A stretch of DNA of 64,000 nt from Clostridia bacterium (GTDB taxonomy: Bacteria; Bacillota; Clostridia; Oscillospirales; CAG-272): assembly GCA_017461765.1 (NCBI GenBank), contig JAFTXO010000004.1:27949-91948 (forward strand). The letters are read 5' to 3'. Numbering within the stretch: position 1 is the stretch's first letter; the number at the start of each line of letters is the position of its first letter. Shown here in pieces: positions 16,393 to 24,154 of this stretch. The notes under the pieces were generated by a model. That model made no database searches and was not told the DNA's origin. It was given only the letters and a program-made list of their open reading frames with translations. The position numbers and the translations under genes were made by a program.

Positions 16393-17259
16393 GATCAGAA
16401 ACACCTCGATATATCGAGCCAAATCGTAAAAACAGGCGACCCTGTGTACACACTTGGTAGCTCGCTTGGACTTACGGATACATTTTCAACAGGCATAGTT
16501 TCAAATGTCGAAAGAACGATAGACGGCAAGAGATGTATTCAGTTTACCGCACCAATATCTCCGGGTAACAGCGGAGGACCGCTTGTAAACGAGGACGGTA
16601 AGGTAATAGGAATAGTAACGCTTACTGCCGTTGACGGCCAGAATATAAACTTTGCTGTAAAATCATCTCTTGTAGCTTCGACTGCACGCTTCGAGCCTGT
16701 GGAGATAAGCTCTCTTTACGAAGAAAAGCTTGAAGAAAACGCATACATCATCCTTCAAAATTATATATATGTAAACCGCAACGGCGAGGACGGAGGTAAG
16801 TGCTACATCCTCAAAACCAAGGAGGAAACTCCTACAACATACGGCTACAATTGGTATTTCGTGTACGATCAGTCGACTGATACAGTATATACGGAAATGT
16901 TCATAGTGGCAGACGGAATGAACGTGTGGAGCATTAAGCTCATAATAGCCCCCGACTTTAAATATACCGTCGAATTTTACGATTGCGCGATAAATCAGCT
17001 TACAATGTCGGCAACCTTCGAAAATAAGGCGGGAACGGATATAAATACCGTTAAATATTCTCAGGAAAGATTTGATAAAGCATTTTCAGGCGTCTTAAAT
17101 AAATATACCGATAAGACAGAGACAGGGGAAAACGAAATAGAGCAAGCAAAGGCGATAATCTATCAATCGTTCCTTATAAGCCTAAGATTTATGAATGATA
17201 CCGTAAATAACTCCGGCACAGGCGTTGATATGGTACTTATCGGAATAGTAATAGAATAA
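16393..17259 (+). pseudogene. 3' part of the HtrA-like protease, in frame after TAG
   Basis: Continues the upstream frame with no gap: residues after the TAG complete the protease, including TLGSSLGL and the catalytic-serine motif PGNSGGP (Ser366 of the joined frame, codon at 16570). About 200 residues of an unrecognised C-terminal domain follow. No ribosome-binding site precedes the possible GTG at 16444, so independent translation is unlikely. The frame is otherwise intact, suggesting a recent nonsense mutation, a base-call error or occasional read-through. TAG is a normal terminator elsewhere in the window (trmN and the 17413 gene), so a recoded genetic code is not supported. Confidence 0.75.
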
Positions 17260-17270
17260 TTTTGGTAGCG

Positions 17271-17309
17271 AAAAAGAACAGATTGCTGATAAAAGAATCT
17301 GTTCTTTTT
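17271..17309 (+). terminator. Terminator after the HtrA-like gene
   Basis: 14-bp perfect stem (17271-17284 with 17296-17309) with an 11-base loop and built-in T run. Confidence 0.9.
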
Positions 17310-17349
17310 AAATTTATTTTAATATATAAAGTTTAAATAATAAAAAATA

Positions 17350-17378
17350 TTGCAAAATAATAAAAAAAGTGTTATACT
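17350..17378 (+). promoter_or_regulatory. Promoter of the nine-gene operon 17413-26603
   Basis: TTGCAA (17350-17355), 17-bp spacer, TATACT (17373-17378). From here nine genes run with gaps of at most 24 bases or overlaps up to the terminator at 26630. Confidence 0.75.
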
Positions 17379-17412
17379 TTAATATATATGCCGTCATTTT
17401 GGGAGGAATTTT

Positions 17413-18513
17413 ATGAACATCGGACTTTTGGGCTTCGGCTCTATGGGTAAAACACATAAGTACTGTGTAGATAATTTTAAATATTTTTTCTCAACTAATC
17501 AGGATGTGAGCATAGCTTCCGTGTGTACAAGGCATCTTGATAAGGCAAAAGAAATAGCAGATAGATTTTCTATTGAAAAATATACCTCAAACGAGGACGA
17601 TATAATCTATGATCCCACGATCGATGCAATAGATATATGCACACCGAATATATATCACTACGAAACGGCGAAAAAAGCTATTTTGGCAAAGAAGCATATT
17701 TATTGCGAAAAGCCGCTTGCCGTAACGTATGATCAGGCGAGCGAGCTTGCACGCTTGGCAAAGGAAAACGGTGTCAAGGCAGCAATGGTCTTTAATAATA
17801 GATTTCTTTTACCCGTAATGAAGGCGAAGGAGCTTATAGAAAACGGCTCTCTTGGCAGAATAATATCATTCAGCGCAAGATACCTTCATTCAAGCGCTCT
17901 TGATATCAATAAAAGGGCGGGCTGGAAGCAGGATAGCTCAATATGCGGCGCAGGCGTCCTTTTTGATCTTGGCTCACACGTTATAGATCTTATATATTAT
18001 CTGTGCGGCGAGTTTGAGAGCGTAATAGGAAAAGGGCAAATTGCATATCCTACTCGTGTAGGAGTGAACGGTGAAGCATGGCAGACAAATGCTGATGAAG
18101 CGTTTTATGTCATCGCAAGGCTTAAAAACGGCGCATACGGCACAATAGAGGTGAGTAAAATCTCACTCGGCTCAAACGACGATCTGGTTTTTGAGATAAG
18201 AGGCGAAAAGGGAGCTGTAAGATTTGATCTTATGGAGCTGAATTTCCTTTATTTCTATTCCACGGAAAACAGGGAAGCGGGCTTTACAAGGATCGAATGT
18301 GTAAACAGATACCCGACCCCCGGAGGTATATTCCCGGGAATAAAAGCGCCTGTCGGTTGGCTGAGAGGTCATCTTGGCAACTATTACGCATTTTGCGATG
18401 CAGTGTTAAACGGCAAGGAGGTATCTCCTTCATTCGATGACGGTGCATATGTGCAGAGGGTAATGGAATGTGCATATATTTCCGATAAAGAGGGAAAAGA
18501 GATCACGCTTTAG
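17413..18513 (+). CDS. Gfo/Idh/MocA-family NAD(P)-dependent oxidoreductase
   Basis: Sugar- or inositol-type dehydrogenase, 366 aa. The N-terminal Rossmann motif is GLLGFGSMGKTH (residues 3-14), and the family EKP motif is in HIYCEKPLAVT (catalytic lysine). The C-terminal alpha/beta domain has a GAGVLFDLGSHVIDL segment typical of the family. The substrate cannot be read from sequence. The ATG follows GGGAGG. It heads the nine-gene operon and ends in TAG, 15 bases before coaE; no transporter or sugar genes accompany it. Confidence 0.85.
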   Translation: MNIGLLGFGSMGKTHKYCVDNFKYFFSTNQDVSIASVCTRHLDKAKEIADRFSIEKYTSNEDDIIYDPTIDAIDICTPNIYHYETAKKAILAKKHIYCEKPLAVTYDQASELARLAKENGVKAAMVFNNRFLLPVMKAKELIENGSLGRIISFSARYLHSSALDINKRAGWKQDSSICGAGVLFDLGSHVIDLIYYLCGEFESVIGKGQIAYPTRVGVNGEAWQTNADEAFYVIARLKNGAYGTIEVSKISLGSNDDLVFEIRGEKGAVRFDLMELNFLYFYSTENREAGFTRIECVNRYPTPGGIFPGIKAPVGWLRGHLGNYYAFCDAVLNGKEVSPSFDDGAYVQRVMECAYISDKEGKEITL

Positions 18514-18528
18514 TATCAAGGAGAAAAT

Positions 18529-19131
18529 ATGGTAAAAATAGGACTTTGCGGCTCAAGCGGAGCGGGAAAAGGCTACGTTTGCGAAATATTCAAGGAATTT
18601 GGCGCGCAATATATAGATACCGATAAGGTATACGGCAAGATAGCGGTTGCGGGCTCTGACTGTGTAAACGAGCTTTGTATGTTCTTCGGAGACGGGATAC
18701 TGAATGAAGACGGAAGTCTGAATAAAAAGAAGCTTTCTGCAAAGGTATTTGAGAGCAGTAATGCTTCTCAGCACCTCAAGGTGCTCAATACGGTAACTCA
18801 TAAGTACATAAGAGAGACCGTTGAGAGGATGCTCGAAAAATTCGATAAAAAGGGCGAAAGGGCAGTTGTCATAGATGCGCCCGTGCTTTTTGAAAGCGGA
18901 TTTAACGATATGTGCGATGTTACCATGTGCATAACAGCACCAAAGGAGCTTAAGATCGAACGAATAATGAAGCGCGATAGGATCACCTATAAAAAAGCGC
19001 TTGCAAGAATAGAAAGTCAGCTTACCGATGAGGTGTTAAGATCGCTTTGCACCTACGAGGTAGTAAACGACGGAACAAAGGATCTTAAGGAACAGATATC
19101 GGCAGTGCTTACGGAGCTCGGAGTTGTCTGA
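18529..19131 (+). CDS. coaE: Dephospho-CoA kinase
   Basis: Last step of coenzyme A biosynthesis: phosphorylates the ribose 3'-OH of dephospho-CoA. 200 aa, normal length. Walker A is GSSGAGKG (residues 8-15); Asp in IDTDKV, the VIDAPVLFESG segment and the lid arginines (RIMKRDRIT) are present. The ATG has a good AAGGAG site. Its 3' end overlaps the following lytic transglycosylase gene by 8 bases, a clostridial arrangement. Confidence 0.95.
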   Translation: MVKIGLCGSSGAGKGYVCEIFKEFGAQYIDTDKVYGKIAVAGSDCVNELCMFFGDGILNEDGSLNKKKLSAKVFESSNASQHLKVLNTVTHKYIRETVERMLEKFDKKGERAVVIDAPVLFESGFNDMCDVTMCITAPKELKIERIMKRDRITYKKALARIESQLTDEVLRSLCTYEVVNDGTKDLKEQISAVLTELGVV

Positions 19132-19669
19132 AGCGTCAAGGCTTAAGCTGATAATCTGTCTTATCTTAGCGGCACTCCTTCTTATGATATGCTCGCATAT
19201 ACAGAAAAAAAGCGAGATGACACTGTATCCGCAAAAATACAGCGAATACGTTGAAAAATACTCGGATGAGTACGGTATCGACGAACACATTATATACTCG
19301 GTAATAAAGGTCGAAAGCGATTTTGACAAAAACGCCGTATCAAGCTCGGGCGCTATCGGACTCATGCAGCTCATGCCCGAGACTTATATATGGCTTTGTG
19401 AAAAAAACGGTGAAGAGCCTAAAAACGCATTCGACGCCGAGGAAAATATAAAATACGGAACATTTTATCTTTCTATGCTTTATAAGCGCTACGGAGATTG
19501 GAATTTGACCTTTTGCGCCTATAATGCGGGAATGGGTAATGTTGATAAATGGTTAAGCTCAAACGATTTCAAAATAGAGTTTGAGGAGACCGAAAGATAT
19601 GTTTATAAATTGAAAGTAGCACAGGATAAATATTTGAAGCTGTACTACAACGGAGGATATTATGGATAA
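19124..19669 (+). CDS. Membrane-anchored lytic transglycosylase (Slt/GH23-like)
   Basis: Cleaves the MurNAc-GlcNAc bond of peptidoglycan. 181 aa: an N-terminal hydrophobic anchor (about residues 8-24) and one SLT domain with catalytic Glu in VIKVESDFD, the GAIGLMQLMPET motif and the CAYNAGMGNV motif. The start is TTG at 19124, inside the end of coaE, with GGAG 7 bases upstream; no ATG precedes the anchor. It overlaps the next gene by 8 bases, so expression is translationally coupled. Confidence 0.9.
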   Translation: MSEASRLKLIICLILAALLLMICSHIQKKSEMTLYPQKYSEYVEKYSDEYGIDEHIIYSVIKVESDFDKNAVSSSGAIGLMQLMPETYIWLCEKNGEEPKNAFDAEENIKYGTFYLSMLYKRYGDWNLTFCAYNAGMGNVDKWLSSNDFKIEFEETERYVYKLKVAQDKYLKLYYNGGYYG

Positions 19670-21056
19670 AGAAAAAAGCAAGGAAGAGCTTCTTAAGGAA
19701 AAGCTTTTCTATAAAAAAGAGAATGCCTTCGATATAGAGGATAAGGATTATAAAAGCTCCGTTTCTGATTATGCCGACGGCTATAAAAAATTCATAGACA
19801 GCTCAAAAACAGAGCGAGAGGCTGTTGTGAGCGCTGTGAAAATGGTAAAGGAAGCAGGCTTTAAGGAATATTTTCTCGGAGATAAGATTGTAGCCGGAGA
19901 AAATTATTATTTCAATAACAGAGATAAGAGCCTCTATATTTTCAGAGCAGGCACTGAGCCGATTGAAAAGGGCATAAGAATATGCGCGGCTCATATCGAT
20001 TCACCAAGACTTGATATGAAGCAGCATCCGCTCTATGAAAATGAGGGTATGGCTTATCTTAAGACACATTACTATGGCGGAATTAGAAAATATCAGTGGT
20101 TGACGATCCCGCTTGCGCTTCATGGCGTAGTTACGAAAACAAACGGCGAGAGAGTAAATATAACTATAGGCGAGGATGAGTGTGATCCTGTGTTCTGTAT
20201 AACCGATCTTTTACCGCATCTTGCGAAGGATCAGGCGACAAAGCCTCTTGAAAGCGCTTTTTCGGGAGAGGGACTTAACCTTCTTATAGGCTCTGAGCCT
20301 TATGCAAAATGCGACGAGGCTGTAAAGCTCAATATGCTCAACATCCTTAATGAAAAATACGGCATCGTTGAGAGCGATTTTATGAGTGCGGAGCTAATGG
20401 CGGTTCCTGCGGGTAAGGCGAAGGATCTCGGACTTGATAAAAGCTTTATATTGGGCTACGGACACGATGACAGAGTTTGCGCGTATCCCGCTATCACATC
20501 GATCATAGAAAACAAAAACAGCGAGCATACGATAATGTGTATACTTGCCGATAAAGAGGAGATAGGCTCAGAGGGCGTTAGCGGAATGAAGTGCCGTCTT
20601 ATCTTGGATCTTATCGACGAAATAAGCAAAAGCCTTGGCGGCAACGCAAGCGTTGTAAGAGCAAATTCAATGTGCCTCTCTGCCGATGTCAGCGCAGGCT
20701 ACGATCCTATGTACCCGGATGTGTTTGAAAAGCGTAACAGCGCTCTTATGAATTGCGGTGTAGTTATGGCTAAATATACGGGCGCTCGCGGAAAGAGCTC
20801 AACAAACGACGCAAGTGCCGAATACGTTGCCCTTATCCGTAATATGTTCGAGCGTGACGGAGTTATCTGGCAAACTGCTGAGCTTGGTAAGGTAGATGCG
20901 GGCGGCGGCGGAACGGTCGCTATGTATATCGCAAATCAAAATATTTTGACAGTTGACCTCGGTGTTCCCGTGCTTTCAATGCACGCGCCTATGGAGGTAA
21001 TAGCTAAAAACGATTTGTATCAAGCACACAAATCATTCTGCGCATTTTGTAAATAA
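19662..21056 (+). CDS. M18-family aminopeptidase
   Basis: Zinc-dependent cytosolic aminopeptidase, 464 aa, of the M18 (aspartyl aminopeptidase/aminopeptidase I) family. Metal ligands and catalytic residues fit AAHIDSPRLD (first His/Asp), GYGHDDRV, ADKEEIGSEG (catalytic Glu pair), SADVSAGYDP, and the C-terminal His in SMHAPMEV. The long ~460-residue form is typical. It starts within the 3' end of the transglycosylase gene, with GGAGGA just upstream. It probably frees N-terminal residues, perhaps acidic ones, from peptides. Confidence 0.9.
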   Translation: MDKEKSKEELLKEKLFYKKENAFDIEDKDYKSSVSDYADGYKKFIDSSKTEREAVVSAVKMVKEAGFKEYFLGDKIVAGENYYFNNRDKSLYIFRAGTEPIEKGIRICAAHIDSPRLDMKQHPLYENEGMAYLKTHYYGGIRKYQWLTIPLALHGVVTKTNGERVNITIGEDECDPVFCITDLLPHLAKDQATKPLESAFSGEGLNLLIGSEPYAKCDEAVKLNMLNILNEKYGIVESDFMSAELMAVPAGKAKDLGLDKSFILGYGHDDRVCAYPAITSIIENKNSEHTIMCILADKEEIGSEGVSGMKCRLILDLIDEISKSLGGNASVVRANSMCLSADVSAGYDPMYPDVFEKRNSALMNCGVVMAKYTGARGKSSTNDASAEYVALIRNMFERDGVIWQTAELGKVDAGGGGTVAMYIANQNILTVDLGVPVLSMHAPMEVIAKNDLYQAHKSFCAFCK

Positions 21057-21080
21057 TAATTTGAAAAGAGGAAAAATAAA

Positions 21081-22046
21081 ATGAAAGACATCTTTGAACA
21101 GCTTTACAATTACGGACTTGTTCCCGTAATAAAAATCACAAAAACAGAAAACGCAGTTCCCCTCGCAAAAGCACTTGCCGAGGGTGGACTTAACTGCGCC
21201 GAGATCACATTCAGAACGGAATGTGCAAAGGACGCTATAAGAGAGGTGACAAAGGCACTTCCCGATATGCTCGTTGGTGCGGGCACGGTTCTTACTCCCG
21301 AGCAGGCTGACGAGGCTGTAGCCGCAGGAGCTAAATTCATAGTAAGCCCCGGTCTTAACCCGAGAGTGGTAAAGCACTGCCTTGAAAAAGGAATTCCCGT
21401 TCTTCCGGGATGTGCAACTCCCAGCGAGGTAGAGCAAGCGCTTGAGCTCGGTCTTAAAGCAGTTAAATTCTTCCCCGCAGAAGCAGCAGGCGGACTCAAT
21501 ATGATAAAATCTATGAGCGCTCCCTACGGCAACCTTAAATTCATGCCTACAGGCGGAATAAACGAGGAAAATATGCTTCAATACCTCTCATTCGATAAGA
21601 TAATCGCGTGCGGCGGAAGCTTTATGGTAAAGGATTCACTTATCGAAGCGGGCAAGTTTGACGAAATAAAGGCTCTTACAAAGAGCGCAGTTATGAAAAT
21701 GCTCGGCTTTGAGCTCGTACATATCGGTATAAACTGCGAAAACAAGGAAGAAGCTACAAAGGGTGCAAAAATAATAGAAGCACTCTTCGGTATGGAATGT
21801 AAGGAAGGCTCTAAATCAACCTTCTGCGGAACTGATTTTGAATTTATGCACACCAAATTCTACGGCAAAAACGGTCATATCGCAATAGCTACGAATTTCC
21901 CTGCTCGTGCCAAGGCTTACCTTGAAGGACAGGGCGTTGAATTTATCGAGGAGAGCGCAGGCTACGACGAAAAGGGCAAGCTTAGATTTATATATTTGAA
22001 GGACGAGGTTTGCGGCTTCGCTATCCACCTCGTAAAAAAGAAATAA
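21081..22046 (+). CDS. eda: KDPG/KHG aldolase fused to a VOC (glyoxalase-like) domain
   Basis: Residues 1-205 are a class I KDPG/KHG aldolase, which splits 2-keto-3-deoxy-6-phosphogluconate to pyruvate and glyceraldehyde-3-phosphate: Schiff-base Lys129 in VKFFPAE, general base Glu41 in EITFRT, phosphate-binding GG in MPTGGI. Residues 210-321 are an added domain with VOC features (HIGINCENKEEA, then GHIAIATNFPARAKAYLEGQG). Family members are normally ~210 aa, so this is a fusion, with no stop or ribosome site between the parts. It could process the KDG-derived product of the uronate genes at 50-57 kb, although it sits in a housekeeping operon. Confidence 0.88.
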   Translation: MKDIFEQLYNYGLVPVIKITKTENAVPLAKALAEGGLNCAEITFRTECAKDAIREVTKALPDMLVGAGTVLTPEQADEAVAAGAKFIVSPGLNPRVVKHCLEKGIPVLPGCATPSEVEQALELGLKAVKFFPAEAAGGLNMIKSMSAPYGNLKFMPTGGINEENMLQYLSFDKIIACGGSFMVKDSLIEAGKFDEIKALTKSAVMKMLGFELVHIGINCENKEEATKGAKIIEALFGMECKEGSKSTFCGTDFEFMHTKFYGKNGHIAIATNFPARAKAYLEGQGVEFIEESAGYDEKGKLRFIYLKDEVCGFAIHLVKKK

Positions 22047-22049
22047 TAT

Positions 22050-23114
22050 ATGTTTGATAAACTAAAGCAAGCGGAAGAAAGATTTTTACAGATAGAAGAA
22101 AAGCTTCAGGATCCCGATACCGTATCAAATCAAGACGAATTTGCGAAGCTTATGAAGGAGTATAAGAATTTATCTCCAATAATCGAAAAGTACCGTGAAT
22201 ACCAAAAAACTTTCGACGATATGGAAGGCGCAAGGCTTCTTATGGACGAGGGCGGTGAGTTTTACGATATGGCTCTTGAGGAATGTAAGGTCTGCAAGGA
22301 AAAGCTTGAAGCAATACAGGAGGAGCTTAAGATCCTTCTCATCCCGAAGGACCCCAATGACGACAAAAACGTAGTCGTTGAGATAAGAGGAGGAGCAGGC
22401 GGCGATGAAGCAGCACTCTTTTCATACGTTCTTTACAGAATGTATAATATGTATGCGACCTCGGCAGGCTTCAAGACAGAGCTTATAAGCTGCAATCAAA
22501 CAGATATTGGCGGATTTAAAGAGGTTACCTTTATGATTTCCGGTGACGGAGCATACTCGCGCTTCAAATTTGAAAGCGGAGTCCACAGAGTCCAAAGAGT
22601 ACCCGAAACCGAAACTCAAGGCAGGATACACACGTCAACCGCAACGGTAGCCGTGCTTCCCGAGGCTGAGGAGGTGGAGGTCGAAATATTGCCAACCGAT
22701 GTTATAATCGAAACCTGTAAGAGCAGCGGAGCAGGCGGACAGCACGTAAATAAGACCGAATCCGCGATCCGACTTATCCACAAGCCGACAGGTATTGTTG
22801 TTGAGTGTCAGGATGAGCGCAGCCAGTTAAGAAACAAGGATAAAGCCTTCCAAATATTAAGAACGAAGCTTTATGATATGAAACAGCAGGAAATGGATTC
22901 GAAAATTGCCTCGGAGCGAAAGAGCCAGGTGGGAACGGGTGACAGAAGTGAGAGAATAAGAACTTATAATTATCCTCAGGGCAGAGTCACCGATCACAGA
23001 ATAGGCTTTACCGTATATTCGCTCGAAGCGTTTTTGAACGGAGATATAGACGAAATGCTTGATAAGCTTGCAACGGCGGACGCTGCTGAAAAATTAAAGG
23101 GCGGTAACGAATGA
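22050..23114 (+). CDS. prfA: Peptide chain release factor 1
   Basis: Terminates translation at UAA and UAG. 354 aa. The codon-recognition tripeptide region reads RVPETETQGRIHTS (PxT form typical of RF1), and the catalytic GGQ lies in GAGGQHVNKTESA. The GGAGGDEA motif in domain 2 is intact. It starts three bases after the aldolase stop with only a weak ribosome site, so coupling is likely. Its stop overlaps the sua5 start (ATGA). prfA beside sua5 is a widely conserved pair in Firmicutes. Confidence 0.96.
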   Translation: MFDKLKQAEERFLQIEEKLQDPDTVSNQDEFAKLMKEYKNLSPIIEKYREYQKTFDDMEGARLLMDEGGEFYDMALEECKVCKEKLEAIQEELKILLIPKDPNDDKNVVVEIRGGAGGDEAALFSYVLYRMYNMYATSAGFKTELISCNQTDIGGFKEVTFMISGDGAYSRFKFESGVHRVQRVPETETQGRIHTSTATVAVLPEAEEVEVEILPTDVIIETCKSSGAGGQHVNKTESAIRLIHKPTGIVVECQDERSQLRNKDKAFQILRTKLYDMKQQEMDSKIASERKSQVGTGDRSERIRTYNYPQGRVTDHRIGFTVYSLEAFLNGDIDEMLDKLATADAAEKLKGGNE

Positions 23115-24154
23115 AAACGGAACTTCTCAAGGTTGATGAAAAATGCGACGAAATACTTAAAAGAGCCGCTGAGCTTATAAAAGGCGGCTCGCTCGTCGGT
23201 TTTCCCACGGAAACGGTATACGGACTCGGCACAAACGCATTTGACGCAGATGCGTGCCTTAATATTTTTAAGGCAAAGGGCAGACCTGCCGATAATCCGC
23301 TTATCGTACATATATCAAGACCCGAGGACGCGGAAAAGATATCGTATACGAACGAGCTTTATTATAAGCTTGCAAAAAGATTTATGCCGGGCGCGCTCAC
23401 TGTAATAATGCCCAAAAGGGACATAATACCCGGCTCTGTTACGGCGGGACTTGATACGGTTGCGGTAAGATGTCCGATAAATAAGATAGCACATAAGCTC
23501 ATAGAGCTTAGCGGAGTGCCGATAGCTGCACCGTCTGCAAACCGTTCGGGCAAGCCCTCTCCGACGAGCGCAAAGCACGTCTTTGACGATATGGACGGAA
23601 TAATCCCTATGATACTCGATGGCGGGGACTGCGAGGTCGGAGTAGAATCGACAGTTATAAAAATAGACGAAAGCTCAATAATATTGCTTCGTCCGGGCGC
23701 TATTACCTTTGAGATGCTTAAGGAGGTATGCGATAACGTAAGCATATCCTCAGCAGTTACCGAGGAGCTGAAGGAGGGCGAAAAGCCACTTTCACCCGGA
23801 ATGAAATATAAGCATTATGCACCCAAGGCGGAGCTTTATCTTATAGACGATAATTATGTTGATTTTGTATCCTTTGTAAATGAAAGATCAAAAACGGAAA
23901 ACTGCGCCGTTATGTGCTATGATGAGGAAGCCGAAAGGATTACATCCGATAAGCTTTTGCCTGTCGGAGAAAAAAATGATGTAAAAAAACAAACCAAAAG
24001 ACTTTTTATGCTCTTGCGAAAAGCAGACGATATGAAAGTAATGACGATTTACGCTCATCTTCCCGAAAAAGGCGGAGAATCACTCGCTATGTATAACCGA
24101 ATGATAAGAGCGTGCGCTCATAGAGTAATAGGAGGGACAAATGGCAAGATCTAA
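23111..24154 (+). CDS. tsaC/sua5: Threonylcarbamoyl-AMP synthase (Sua5 type)
   Basis: Makes L-threonylcarbamoyl-AMP from threonine, bicarbonate and ATP for t6A37 tRNA modification. 347 aa: the YrdC/TsaC domain (about 1-210) with FPTETVYGLG, KGRPADNPL, the APSANRSGKPSPT signature and the RPGAI exit, then a Sua5 C-terminal domain (from about 230) starting SPGMKYKHYAPKA. Four-base overlap with prfA and 14-base overlap with the next gene. TsaB/D/E partners are not in the window. Confidence 0.95.
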   Translation: MKTELLKVDEKCDEILKRAAELIKGGSLVGFPTETVYGLGTNAFDADACLNIFKAKGRPADNPLIVHISRPEDAEKISYTNELYYKLAKRFMPGALTVIMPKRDIIPGSVTAGLDTVAVRCPINKIAHKLIELSGVPIAAPSANRSGKPSPTSAKHVFDDMDGIIPMILDGGDCEVGVESTVIKIDESSIILLRPGAITFEMLKEVCDNVSISSAVTEELKEGEKPLSPGMKYKHYAPKAELYLIDDNYVDFVSFVNERSKTENCAVMCYDEEAERITSDKLLPVGEKNDVKKQTKRLFMLLRKADDMKVMTIYAHLPEKGGESLAMYNRMIRACAHRVIGGTNGKI

